Assembly (NCBI GenBank): GCA_027382625.1
Contig: JAJKFJ010020759.1
Location: 1-64,000, forward strand
Reading direction: 5' to 3'
Source of the DNA: Tetmemena sp. SeJ-2015
Lineage: Eukaryota; Ciliophora; Spirotrichea; Sporadotrichida; Oxytrichidae
Length of the DNA stretch: 64,000 bases
Numbering within the stretch: the stretch's first letter is position 1; the number at the start of each line of letters is the position of its first letter. The notes under the pieces were generated by a model. The model was not told the DNA's origin, ran no database searches, and saw only the letters and a list, made by a program, of their open reading frames with translations. Shown here piece by piece: positions 35,380 to 47,600 of this stretch. The position numbers and the translations under genes were made by a program.

Positions 35380-37948
35380 ATGAAAAAGGAGTATTGTGTG
35401 AAGTTTAAATTTAAACAGATGAGTTAAAATATTTAATCACAAAAAATAAAATATTTTAATTTAAGACTAAACATGTAAGGATTAAATAAATTTAGAAAAG
35501 AGTCTGATTCCCACAAGTCAATCTCTGTGATTTTATTAAGTTCAACCCAATAATTCTAAATGGAATTTAATTGAAGTTGTATTAACAAAAAGGGAAATAA
35601 GTTTTATAGTTAAGATTTAAATAAAATTGATGAATGGCTAATTTAAATGAATAATTGCAAAAAGGGATAAGTTAATGTGGCTCAGATACTTTCAGATCTG
35701 TAGCTTGTTCGATAGCCAATCAAATGATTTTCTTCTTTAATCATCTTCATAGCCCTTCTCAGCTGCGAGATATAATTCTTCTTATACTTGTGTCGCTTAT
35801 AATTCTAGACTTAACGTCCCCGCACAAAAGTAGCTAGGACAGAAATTTCTTAGAATTTAATGATGAAAATATTTTGTAATAATTATTTAAATTGGAAACA
35901 CTTCAACAGTCAATAATTTTTTCCATTTAAATTAAATTATTAAATTGTTTCTATATTCCAATAAATTCTCAGCTTTTAAAAAAGTAAGAGGATTAAGGAA
36001 AGAAAAGTTAAAGATAAAGAGTTTTTTTAAAAATAAAAGCTGATAGATTTAGTTTCATAAATACGTAATTTGAAGACAAAAGCAGGTATCCCTAAGAAAA
36101 TATATTATTTATTTCAATTGGGCATCTTTTAATTTTAATTAACTCCTAAATGAAGGCTTCCGATAATAGTAATTTCAAGTTAATTGTCTCATCCTAATCC
36201 TAGCAGGTTCATATTTAATTTAATTTTTTAATTGCAGCATTTGCTTTTTAGAGTGGACTAGTAAGGAGCCATTTCTCATAGAATTAATGTTGGCTTAGTT
36301 GTGCCAACTAAGTTAACTAAATTTGTCACTCAAAAATTTCATAAGATTCAATTGGATGCATTGCTGTAATAACAAGATAATTTTTACAAATAAAGGGTTA
36401 ATCCGAATAAATCTACACGAGTTTGATCACCCATACTTTCTAAATGCCTTCAGAATTGCAATCTGCTTTTTCTCCTAATACAGTAGAATAAGCTCTTAGA
36501 CAATAATTATTTTTGCTTTTAACTATATAATTTCAATCATATTAACTTCCTAAAATTAAATTAGCGATTATTTAAATTAATGATAAATTATTTGCAAAAA
36601 TAATGGGAGGAGATAAATTCACAGCCTGTTTTAAGATATAGAAAAGAACTAGAGCTCAGAGCAAGGTTCAATGATCTAAATGGCAACACTCAATAACATC
36701 TATAAAAGAAGAATCAGCAGCTAGCTTAAGCAGCAATTAATAAAATATAGAGTCGCAATTTTACCGAAGAAAACTTTATAAAATAGTAGAATTCAAACTT
36801 TAGTAGCCGTAAAAAAGAAAATAGCACCGAATATCAAGCCTTCTACGAAGATGAAGTCCTTAATATTTAAATAGAATAAAAGAATTCAGACTCTTATAGC
36901 ATTATAGTAATTACTAAACAGCATTGTACCTTTATAGATTTTATTAAATAGGGTATTTTCTATTTAAAAAAATTAATGAATAAGAAAATATAGGGCTAAT
37001 ATTTTACTCTTAGAGTAAAGTAATTATTTTTATTTCGAATTTTTTTCTAACAATTTTAGAGACTTTAAATAAGTTTTACTTTTTGTGTATATCACATTAA
37101 GCATTTTCAAAATGTATTAATTTTTTAAAAATAATATAGCTGAGTAAAATAGAACCCATGTACTACTTGCATTATTTTTTTTATGTTACTTAGAAAGATT
37201 AGATCAGATGAATTAAAGATAGGTGATTAATTGGTTGTCTTTTCTAATCTTGGTTCTCTTAGAATGCTAAGGATTAAATTAAAGATATAGGATTATAGTC
37301 TGAATTTTTTTACAAAAATTTCTTCCTAAAAAATTATGAATGAAAATTAATAAAGGTAAATTAATAGTGAAGGCTTATGAAATAAAATGTTTTTTTAATA
37401 AATATCAAGAGATTAATTTGTAAAATTTAAGTAATTAACTTAAACTATGAGATAATTAAACTGAAGCAAAGACCCTCATAAAATATTTTAAATTGTAGAA
37501 TTTTTATATTGATAATAACTGTAGAAAGATGCAAAGTACATTTGATTAGTAAAGGTTATTTAAAAATTGAATTAAATTGATTTTAGTTTCTTATAAAGAT
37601 AATTAATTATATTATCAAATACTCTCATTAATTTATTTTTCCATAAGCAATCCCCTCTAGAACTATAAAGAACGATTTCATAAAACTTATTTAGATTAAA
37701 TTTTTTGAATAAATATTTTATTTAAATATATCCATGTTCGAGAGAAAATAAATTATTAGAGGATTATCTAAATCTCGACTACTAAAGTACCTTTTGAGGA
37801 TCTTGTTGGAGTAAAAGGCAAAAATGAATTTATTCTAGTGAATCAAGTTTTATGGACTCATCAAAGCTATTGTGAAAAAATGCCTGCCACTAATAATTTC
37901 AACGATGGTTCAGAAATCACTGCCCTCGATATTTCCTATTTTACTTGA
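35380..37948 (+). CDS. Hint-like family member D, probably frame-damaged
   Basis: This gene is closest to member B. ATG 35,380 (MKKEYCVKFKFKQMSQN) is open for about 70 codons to a TGA. The conserved segment at 36,225-36,520 is uninterrupted, unlike B. The helical segment reads RYRKELELRARF (36,638), then ITKQHCTFIDF (36,917). The Hint-like core THVLLAL at 37,155 runs into a T tract with one extra base relative to B, shifting the frame before the RKIR-SDELKIGD part. The terminal KVPFEDLVGVKGKNEFILVN is intact, with TGA 37,946-37,948. The extra T could be a real mutation or a sequencing error. A family H copy lies antisense within the early part. Confidence 0.5.
35640..35900 (-). pseudogene. 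Family H, copy 3
   Basis: The minus-strand frame contains ILRNFCPSYFCAGTLSLELQ and AAEKGYEDDQRRKSFDWLSN, followed by KLQI and a TGA where copy 2 has a Cys-containing continuation. It is nested between two coding segments of gene D. It may be a broken copy, or its last segment may lie elsewhere. Confidence 0.4.
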
Positions 37949-38039
37949 CTCATCAATCTATCTTAATTTAACTTAATTAGTATGAATACTGCTTTTATAA
38001 GTTAACTTTAAATTTTGCTTTTCAAAATTTTCAAATATA

Positions 38040-40337
38040 GGTCAAATACAAATAGTTGATCACGAAATACGGATTGTATTAAAATAAACTGGAGTCAATT
38101 ACAGTTTGGACTTTAATTGAGCACGTAGAATAAATTATAGGAGAGAATTTAATACAAAATAGAGAATACAAATACCTTTAAATGTATGGCAAATATTAGC
38201 CGTTTCTGTAATTGGGGTTTGATACTGAAGATTGAAAATATATAACGACAATTTTGATTAGCTTATTAGAAATTATGGATGCATTATTATAGCTTTCTAG
38301 CTTTACTTGAGTATTTTTATATAGTGAATTCTCCTTTTGTTCGATCATGTTCATTCATTTTTCCAATCGGATTTCCTTTCGCCTTACATCATATTCCATC
38401 ATTTTTTGCATATTGGTGGATCCAAACCCCTTACAAAGCTCTCGGATGTTTTACTGGCAAGGAATTGCTCACACTTCAGTTGCTTGTGCTTCCCATGCCT
38501 TTTCTGCTCTTTCTTCTAGTCTATAAACAGTATAAGCTAAGTTAAGCGAAAGCTATTGGAGACATCCACTCCTAGGGAGGAATTGCTTTAAGAATTCAAA
38601 ATTATGAAAAAAGTAACTCGCCAATTCGCACCAAAGAATGTTTTATTCTTTTTTCACCTCCAATAATTTCGATTACTTACTTTCTGAGCATGATTCGCAC
38701 TAGTCCCAATAACACTTCTGAAAGTCGATCTCCTCCTTTGATCCTGATGCCATCTTATGTAACAAAACGTGCTTCCCCCAATGATCCCTGAGATGGGCTT
38801 CAGATTCTTTCATCCTTAGAAACTGCATTACTTGTTGAAGGCGCCATCCTTCCTTTTTACTGCCTCCCTGAGCTACCTTGAACGTCATTGCTCTTACTCC
38901 TCTTTTTCTAAATCTTGGCAGAAGGTGAGTTAGGGTTCATCACCTATCGCTTAACTAATAGCTTTGGCTTACTAGTTTAAGCTTCTCTATACTGATTGCT
39001 GAATTTGATACTTTATTCAGAGTTTTGGCAAACATTGCTCTCCTCTACTTTTACTATGGATCTTCTTATGCTGATGTCTAGTGCTTGACAAACCTTGCTT
39101 TCTCTTGTACGCTACTCAATATTTGCTTATTCTTTTAAGCCGAAGAACTTTTCGCTATCTTATTACTGCAAAGCGATTCAGTCTGTGCTGTTTTATATTG
39201 GTGCGAATAGGAGAGGTCTTTTGTGTGAATTGGCGAAAATTCATCATATTTTAGCATTCTCTCTAACTTTTGCTGCAAGCTATCTCCTAGCATATTACAT
39301 ATCACTTTCCTTCCTGGCCAGTCCAAGCAACTGTACCGAAGCGCGATGTTGTGAGTGAAGCCCATCCTGTAGAAGAACCCAGCACCCTTAGACTCTTCAT
39401 TCAGACCAGCCACAAGAATCATACTACTGCATCTGTACACTTCCTGCGATTTCATGAATCGCTCTACGTCTTGCAGGAAATCTTTAGCATAACCCTATCC
39501 TTGAAAACCTCTCATGGTTGCCATGTAAAATAAGTAGAAACTCAAGTCTTTAGCTAGCTCCCAATTAAGAAGGCTTCTGCGAACACTGGCCCTGCGGTAT
39601 TGAGCGGAACTAACTCCCTCTTGAAAGCAATGTGCCAGTTTTAGAGTACCTTAGGCTCTAAGTTAGAGTATTCTCCTTGATCCTTTAAAAACTAATGGAT
39701 CTATGTCACCGTCTTTTCAGATCATCCGAGATTGAGTATGAATCCTCTGTTTTTAAAGAAGTTTTAGTGGTCTAAGTTGTTTTTGGGTAGCAACGCTATG
39801 AGAGCTATGCAATGAAGGTCAAGTACTACTCAATATCTTTGCTTAGAAATCGTTCCATTTTTTAATTTCAGCTATCAAAACCCGAATTTTAATTTGGCAA
39901 TTATCAATTTATTTCCAATTATTTAAAGATATTTGAATTCTCTATTTTTTATTAAATTCTCTCCTATAATAAAAAAATGAGAAGCAAATGAAACTTAAAG
40001 CCAAATCCGTATTTGTCGAGATTAACTTAGATAACACTCAAATGAAAAACTTGCTCATTATTTGTGAAAAATCTTCCAATCCTATCACTATGCAATTGTT
40101 TTAGCCAATCAGATAGCCATGCTATTTAATGGTTGCGCATTAGTATTTACAAGTTCCATCACGCAATTATAAGGTTTATGAAGACTTAAACTAATTTTAA
40201 AATAAAAACTATGTAAACTGCTCGCAATTCAAACTCACATTTTCGTTTGTATTTCAGCTTGTATTTAAGAAAACGTAATATTCTGTTGTTTATTTTAAGA
40301 CAATTCGTATTTCGTGATAAACTATTCGTATTTGACC
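38040..40337. mobile_element. 2.3-kb inverted-repeat element M2 with TATA target duplication
   Basis: The ends GGTCAAATACAAATAGTTGA and, inverted, ACTATTCGTATTTGACC form about 40-bp terminal repeats. TATA lies directly outside at 38,036-38,039 and 40,338-40,341. Unit 1 has a single TATA at 28,579-28,582 joining the same flanks (TTTTCAAAATATA before, TGTGGTCTCAG after), giving a paralogue-defined empty site. It contains an acetyltransferase-like frame rather than any transposase I can recognise. Confidence 0.75.
38469..39835 (-). CDS. GNAT-like N-acetyltransferase frame inside element M2
   Basis: Minus-strand segments read ALIALLPKNNLDHQNFFKNR (about 39,790), LKDQGEYSNLEPKVLQNWHI (39,660), MATMRGFQGQGYAKDFLQDV (39,530-39,470), SKGAGFFYRMGFTHNIALRY (about 39,380-39,330), a helical stretch (LQQKLERMLKYDEF) and a charged C-terminal region to TGA 38,469. 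GF-Q-GQGYA resembles the acetyl-CoA-binding Q/R-x-x-G-x-G/A loop, and GAGFFYRMGF the conserved late GNAT strand. The substrate is unknown. The frame changes at least twice, as in other genes here. Coding-like sequence continues past the stop to about 38,330. Being bounded by the M2 repeats, it may be cargo of the element. Confidence 0.5.
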
Positions 40338-40452
40338 TATAATGCTATAGTGTGGTCTCAGAATATAAGAATATGAAGTGAGTATAGTATTTTGTCGGGT
40401 AGTTAAATTATAAAAGGATAGATTTGCTGACTGATGATTAATAATATAAGAT

Positions 40453-40728
40453 ATGCTGTTCGGTATCTGCTCAGGAAACTTTTCTTACGACGGTGTCTAG
40501 CGAGTTATAATTCGATTTCTGTTCAAACTATGCATGAGTGTTTTAGTTTTGACTTCAAGAGCTTTTGGGCATTTTGACATCAGTTCTTCTGCTTATTTAC
40601 TTTGCGACCAAAGGGGACCGTAGATCTATTCTTTATAATTACCAAATTAGTCTGTGGGATGCTCTCTTTTATTTAAATTTATAATGAATAAGTTTTTATT
40701 AAGTAAATCCAAAATAAGCCACAAATGA
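40453..40728 (+). CDS. Small conserved ORF (copy R2)
   Basis: A 91-codon frame, MLFGICSGNFSYDGVQRV, paralogous to R1 at 28,691, with the shared core CMSVLVLTSRAFGHFDISSS. It ends at TGA 40,726-40,728, twelve codons beyond R1. It follows element M2 directly, being the displaced 3' flank of unit 2. Function unknown. Confidence 0.4.
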
Positions 40729-40920
40729 TATACTGTTTTAAATTCGCAAATGATTATGTCACTTAATTAAGAGATTATCCTATTCTTTAAAAGGATGAAT
40801 CAAGAACGTGATTAATTTTTCATTCTCAAGATCATAGTAAAAAACAATAATTTTTATTTTTGTAAATATATTTAGCTATATTGTGTTAAGAATGAGTATA
40901 GAAATATTCAAATATGATAG

Positions 40921-43287
40921 ATGACTAATGACTTCCCAGGTCTTCTATAAATGCTTCTATTGGTTAAGGTAAATTATGACTTAGGGATAAACTTTGAAGA
41001 GATACTTTCCCTATTCTTAATAACTACTTTGACTAATGCCATTCATTTTTTTAAGTAATTTTTTTCATTAAAAGTTTAGGGTACTGTAGTATAGGATAAT
41101 ACCTACATTCCATTAGTTTTAGAAAAATTTTCAATAACTCATTGAATCTAAAATTTTAAATTATAGCTAAGCAGATTTCTTTAGCCTCATCTTAGCCTTG
41201 ATTATTGGGCACTTCGAGCTTTTTATTAGCATTTTAATTTTAAAAATGCTAATTAAATTTTAAGGATGCACTTTACAATCGCTTATAGGTTCAAGTTAAG
41301 AAGTTGAGAATATATGGCTGTTCTAATAAAGCATTGTTCTCTCAGTTTTCACCTACCCATTATATTTTATCATCATCAAACTCCTAATAGAATTTGAAGT
41401 AGCAATGGCAAGAATATATATGTGTTTATTTCTAAGACTAAATCTCCAAGCCAATACCTTCACTAAGTGAGGAATTGGCTCTGAGGTCCTAATATATGCA
41501 AAGAATCGACACGAAATAGTCAAAAATAAAGAATTAAGGATAGAAAACGAGTGAATCTTAAATGATCCAAGCAGTGGCTTATAAGAAAGAGTAGGACAGA
41601 CAAAATTAAATCTTAAAAGCAGCCTAATAAAATGAAAGTCCAACACTTTCTCAAAGTCAAATGAATTTTTCAAGTAGGAAGAAGGATTTAAGTCTCAAAG
41701 AGGAGAAATTTATACCTTAAACGCATTTTATATTTTAATGAAATAAGAATAATCTCACTTATACAATCAATATGGCTCTCTGTCCAAGTTAGAAAATTAA
41801 AATGCTCTTAAAATTAATAAATAAGATGAGAAACCACAACAATTACAATAAGGACACAAGGTAAAAAGTATTCTTATAGGAATTATGACGTCTTTAAAAT
41901 TGATAGATCCAAAAGAACCCAAAGAATATATAAAAGTAACAAGAGAATATAACTCTCTTTTATTAAAAAACTGAAATGAAGTTAATTTAAGTTTCATGGT
42001 CAAGAAGTTTCTATTATTTTATCTTCGGGTCTAATTCTAAATAATTATTATTTGGTTTAAAGCAATTTTTAGTTTAAAGTAATGATAATTAGTTGTAGAA
42101 TATTTTAGAATTAAATTAAAATTAGTGATTGGTTAAAATATTAAATGCAGAGTTGCAAAATGGTGGCAGTTGAAATCACAGATTCACCCTCTAATCTGTA
42201 GCTTGCTTGATTTGATAGGTTATAATAATTTAATATCAGTTTCTTTTTCATCGACTCAGCCCTTCAGCAGTTAGATCTGATTAACTCAGACTATTTATTT
42301 CGCGATTTGCCTTTATAAAAGCTTGTGTCGCTTATAATTCTGTACTAAGCACTCCCTCACAAAAGTTGTAAGGATGAAAAGTTCTTAGAATTTTATACTA
42401 CCGTGTAATAATCATTCAAAATGGACAAACTTTAACAGTCATGATTTATTCAATTTAATTTAATATCTAAGCTATGATTTAATTATTTTTTTGTTTCTTT
42501 CGCATTTGATTATTACTTATTCAAAATTAAAATATCCCTAACAATAAATGATATTTAATGGTAAAATTAGAAAGTTTCTTTAATTTTATTTGATTTATAT
42601 AATCTTATAGAAAATTTAAAATCTAAATAACTTGGATTAATAATGTATGATTATTTATTTTGATCATCGCATAGCAAAATTTAGATTCTAATAAGCATGA
42701 ATACAACTATTACTCAGTTTTTATTATGTATAGGTTATTTTACAATAAGTTATTTCTAGAAATACATAATTTTAAACAAAAATAATTTTTTTAAATAAAT
42801 AAATTTTTATATAGTCAATATCTCCTATAAGTGTTTTTATAAGAATTATACATCGTGAGATAGATTGAAAATTTATTCAGAGTTTTAAACTTTTAAATTA
42901 ATACAATTTTATGATAAATTAAATCTAAAATCAGCCTAGTCAAAATAGAAAGTAATCTTTTAATTAAAAGTCTTTAAAAGAATAGAAAATTTTAAGGAGG
43001 ATAATGTTTATATATTCTCTCAAATTGGACTGAAGTTAATATTTAAAGCAATACAAGTTGAAGAAGGTGAGAGCATCTAGCCTCAAAGAGGGTGACATTT
43101 TAGTTTTAAGAAATACTATTGAAAAAGTAAGAGTGGGAGCAGTGCAATATATATTAGATATAGAATTTTAATTTCATTTAAATAGGTGATTGAGGAGGAA
43201 TCTTACATAAATGAATTATTTGGATTGAGAGCAAAATATGAGCTCCTCTTTTTATAAAAATAATATTTATAATTTACATTAAAATGA
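40921..43287 (+). CDS. Hint-like family member G, diverged
   Basis: A possible start is ATG 40,921. YCSIGQYLHSISFRKIF (41,087-41,140) matches the CANIGHYL segment of A. ISKPIPSLSEELALRSQYMQ (about 41,435-41,500) matches ISKPPLRYREELELRAKF. KEYIKVTREYNSLLLKN (41,920-41,971) aligns with the ITKQ segment and stops at TGA 41,972. KVRASSLKEGDILVL then EKVRVGAVQYI (43,055-43,150) is the clearest Hint-like GD segment of the family. INELFGLRAKYELLFL (43,210-43,260) is the terminal segment, TGA 43,285-43,287. The 1-kb gap between 41,974 and 43,000 contains a family H copy on the opposite strand. Residues at the T-x-H site were not located, so activity is doubtful. Confidence 0.5.
42130..42415 (-). pseudogene. 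Family H, copy 4
   Basis: ATG 42,415 gives MIITRQYKILRTFHPYNFCE then GVLSTELQATQAFIKANREI. The later segment KLQIRG is followed by TGA where copy 2 has Cys (GGATGT versus GGGTGA), then CDFNCHHFATLH. This is nested between two coding segments of Hint-like gene G. The N-terminus is the best preserved start in the family. Confidence 0.45.
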
Positions 43288-43463
43288 GTGGGTAAAAACT
43301 TCCGGCTATAGAAAATAATATTTTTATGGAGGCTCTATGATGAGGATTTATTTACACCAAAAAGAAGGAGTCATCTCAAGAATCACTCTATTAGTAAACT
43401 CTTTATAAATCATTTTGAATTTAAAAATTCTTAACTAAATATAAATAGAGTTTATAATTGAAA

Positions 43464-44079
43464 TGGTGGGCCCCTTTCCTCGTCATCCACTTTTATAATG
43501 TAAATATGAAAAATCATTATCTAGCGTAAAATCTACCAAAAACACCAAATTTTTAGTCCAAATTCAAATTCAGAGGGCCTATTCGGGCCATATTCTTTAT
43601 TTTAGTAATTTAAAAAGATCTTTTTAAGAATGTTTATTTTGGGAAAAAAAAATTAAATTGTATAAGAATTGTTATATAAATAAAAGTAATTGAATGATTT
43701 TTTTAAGTTTAAGATAAAAATATCAGACACTCAGAGATCTATCAGACAGTTAATCTTATTTATACTTAAAGCACCCAATAAAGCATAAGTTATTCTAAAA
43801 TTAATATATAAATCAAAATACTTTATTAAAACTATTTTTCAATGTACTCTATAATTTTTATAAAAAGTACATCTAGTTTTCAGTAAAATCTTCTGGGAGA
43901 TAAAATCTTGAAAATTATATTTTTAAAAAAATAATGCTACTTTTTATAAAATAAAGAATTTGGCCAGAATAGACCTTTTGAATTTGGACTAAAAAAATGA
44001 TTTTTTTAATGATTTTAGGCTAGATCATTATTTTCCATATTTCAAGAAAAAAGTGAATGACTAGAAAGTGAGTCCACTG
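43464..44079. mobile_element. 0.6-kb element N with about 125-bp inverted termini
   Basis: TGGTGGGCCCCTTTCCTCG at 43,464 and CTAGAAAGTGAGTCCACTG ending 44,079 are diverged inverted ends. Inside them TTTTTAGTCCAAATTCAAA (43,550) and TTTGAATTTGGACTAAAAA (43,979) mirror each other closely. The central 340 bp is AT-rich and non-coding. It is a different family from TBE and M1/M2. Confidence 0.6.
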
Positions 44080-44638
44080 AATTTATGTGCTAACTCAAAA
44101 CTCAAAGAGTAAAAATTTACCCAATCTGATATAATTTTACACCTTTATCTAGATTTTTCAAGATTTATATAACTTATAATAACTTGCATGCCTTTCTTTA
44201 GTCTTAAGAAGATCAATTATCACATTATTTAAGGCCTTCATTTTTTTCTAATGAAAATATTTAATTTGATCCCTCATTTTTTGTAAGGCAAAAATTAAAA
44301 ATATTTCTTCGTTGGCTCAGTACTGGTGTCTCACTAAGCTTTTTGCGAAGAGGAGTCGTCACTCAATACTTTTGAAGATAGATCACAATTTAAATACATC
44401 AAGTTACCAGAATTAAGCCAATTACCCACACTTAATTGAAATAGTAGAGACGTATACAGGCAGGCTTAATGAGATCATTTTGTAAATTTTAAATTTCTTT
44501 CTTCATATTTAATCTTTTCTGTCAATTGATAATTGGCATCACTAATCTTAAGTTTTTAATACATAAACTAGGCTAAAGAAATTTCTCGTATTATAATTTG
44601 ATCTACATTTCAAAGTAATAAACTTGATTTAAGCTGCT
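44080..44638. other. AT-rich non-coding stretch
   Basis: No supported gene, RNA or repeat. It lies between element N and the stop of the zinc-ribbon gene. Confidence 0.35.
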
Positions 44639-47600
44639 TCAGGCTCTTTTGATTCCACAACTGCCACAGAACTTATCTTTGTCGCTCCTGAATCTCCAGC
44701 CACACTCCGTACAGAATTTAATTGGTCCATCTTTCAATGTTTTGGAAAATAATATCAAACTATTTATCTACTTTTTTAATGCAAAAATGAATATAATATT
44801 ATTGGAAGTAGTAGATGATTTAGACTCACCTCCGAGGACACTTTGCCTTTTAGAAGCTCCTCCTCCATTATTGGCATGAGAATTAATGACTGTTGAAAAA
44901 TTCTATATGGTAATGGAGGCGAGACCATTTGAATCGTTACCTCTAGCGTTGGCTTTTCTTTCGTTTCTAAGAGTTTTATGCTGATTGTCGTCGATTGCTT
45001 GCAATTTGATATCATTAACGCAAGCTACAGCGCCTGCTTTTTGCTCTTTTACAGGCTGATTAAATTTTTAAATATAAAATTTTGCTATTGAGAAGAAGTA
45101 GAGTTGTGAACCACTGCTCCTCCTGTAGCTGGAGGCTTTATATTTAGATCTACAGCTTGTGATGCAAATGCAGAACTTTTATTTTCTTCTAGCTAAATAT
45201 GCTACGGAAGTCTCTGGGATTAAGTTTTATATTAACCAGGAGTAGTTTCACCTGCCTTATCAACAATATATACTTTTAAGATTAAATGTTAGGACTCTAT
45301 TTTGGCAGTTTTTGATTATTAGAAAATGAAGTGAGCTTCTGATGCTTTACATGTGAGTTTCCTGAGTTCGATGGAATGATAAGGAGCTGATTTTAAATGA
45401 AATAAATTCATGTTACTCTTTGCATCACTCTTTTCTTTCTACTTCGCGTTCTAAATTTCTGGTTGCCCTCTCTAAAGGCTATCTTCTTTTGCATTAGTTG
45501 TTTTGTTCTAATTCTTTTAACTAATATCTACAGTTTTATTAACTGACTACTTCTTTCCAGATTGGTTAATATTTTGGTTAGTCTAGGGATTTTTTAGTAA
45601 ATACAATTCAGGGACCAAACTTTAAGATTGTTTTTCTTGTTGCAAGATTTTTTACTACTTCATTTGATTATCCTTTTGTTGTATACTATAGGATGGTAAT
45701 ATTTGCTTTGTCTCTAGAGGCTTCTCCTTTTTAACCTTTTCATTTTGGTTTTACTGCTTTGACTGGTTACCTGCTTTTTGATTAATCTATTGCTAAGAAT
45801 TTATATTCTAATCTTCTTTTGCAGTTCCCTTAGATAAAAATAATTTAAGATGAAATATAAAATGATACAATTTCTGGTTTATTCATTAAGTGTCCCTAAT
45901 TTTGAGTTTTGGCAGTTTGCTTGATGATAAAGACTTCTGGTTTGTGAGACTTTTTCTCTGGAGCAAATTATTTTAACGTTTGCTACTTATTTTAAGACTG
46001 CAGTAAAAATTTTAAACTTTAAAAAAGCAACTATTCACCTGAAAATGACTGAATTGAACTTGCCACTGCAGCAATTAAGTTCTTGGTGCTACTTCTGTTC
46101 TCTTATAAATGCTTTTGAGAGTTGGTGTGTTTCATTACACTAGTGCTATTCAGATTCTGCCGTCTGTGTGAACTCTATGACCTCAGTCTGTGAGTGGAGT
46201 TGTTTTTCATCATTAACTGTGAGTCTTAGATATTCACACTGATTACTCTATTGCGAGTAAGATGCATCGCGCTCCCTGCAACTGATGAAGAAGTAGAATG
46301 CTAAAACACTGGAAACTAGAGATTAGAGTTCTCATGATGCTTTTCAATTAACTGAATGTTGTTTCTTAGCAGACTACTAGAATTAAATTAAATTTTGCTG
46401 CTTCGCTGATGTAGTAGTATTCTAAACTTTAAAATAAAGAGAATTTATTAACAATTCTAGCCTTGATTCTGACTGGCGACACTATTCTGTCTATTTTTAA
46501 TTGAATGATCTAGAAGGGAGATCTAGCTTAAAAGAGTCTATTAGGTTCCTAAATTTATTAGAGAAGACTTGTACACTCGAGAATTACTGTGACTTCTATT
46601 AGAAATGTGAGTCAAGTTGAGTGCCTTAGTGCTATTTTAAACAGTTCTCTTTGAAGATTGAAGTGATATGCCAGCAAAGTTTTCAGCTCTAAATTTAATT
46701 TAGAGAATATTTTAAAAGCTGTCAATTTTAAAAGAGCAGCCTTTGGTGTTTAAATATTGTTTTGCGATGAAGATAAAACTGAGGAAGTACTCTAAAATAA
46801 ATATCTTTTGGCTAGGTTAAGAGCCCATGATCAGATTAACTGTCTTTTGCTTGACTGTATTTTTAATGACTTAGTTTTTATTTTATGCTACCTATTATGG
46901 GTTAAATTATTTAGAGAGGGGAGCTTAAATCGTTTAGTTTGATGACTAATTGTTTATTTATGTAGGTTCAGGTGTTGAAGAATTTTTGATTTATGATATT
47001 TGTTGCTTCTTTTGCGACCATTTATCTTCTTTTGAATCTCTTTCCTTGCTTCTATTTTTATATTGCTGGGCTCTAAGTTTTAAATGAAAGGAAAATTAAC
47101 CTTAAACCAATTTCTATAGTTTTGCATTCTCTTCAACAATCTATGTTGCACTTTCATTTCGGGAAGGTAGCAATCTTTGCTGATTAAGATTTTTAGCATC
47201 AAATTTCTCCTCCTCTTAAACTTGACTATAAGAACTCTCTTAATCTGCAAGTGAGCACTGCTAATATAATCCTATTTTTTCGTTGACAGTTTAGCTGAAA
47301 TTGCTAAGACGACTGCCACCTTTAAGTCGAGATTTTGGGTTTTATATATCTAATAGTTCATGATCGATTACAATTGTGGAAGTGAATAATTTAGATACAA
47401 GATTTGAACATATTTGCTGACTAATTGAAATAGCGAGGAAGTAGTTATCCAACTCTCAGTATCTGCTGTCTAAAGTAGCTTCTTTTGTTTCTTGCCTTTG
47501 TTCAATCAGACTCCGAGGTAGTTGCCGAGCCAATTCTGAGCTTTTAATTTGGTAGTGCCTGCTCTTTATCCATCTCTGCGCGATATATGACCTCTCCTTA

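Larger units (their letters stand above)
20137..40728. repeat. Tandem segmental duplication of a Hint-like gene block (units 1 and 2)
   Basis: Unit 1 (20,137-28,930) and unit 2 (29,881-40,728) share the order X, A/C, B/D, R1/R2, all in the same orientation. Pairwise similarity is A with C, B with D, X1 with X2, R1 with R2. Size differs because unit 2 has the palindrome, M1 and M2, and unit 1 has the TBE derivative. The unit boundary falls in a TBE relic (29,092-29,850). Confidence 0.75.

Noticed and set aside
38279..38545. Plus-strand hydrophobic 88-codon frame resembling a membrane protein
   Set aside because: The opposite strand holds charged coding-like sequence continuing the acetyltransferase-like gene; hydrophobicity arises from reading Lys/Glu-rich codons backwards.
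41353..42003. Two minus-strand frames of 68-106 codons
   Set aside because: The plus strand here aligns with segments of the Hint-like family (ISKPIPSLSEELALR), so the minus frames are shadows.
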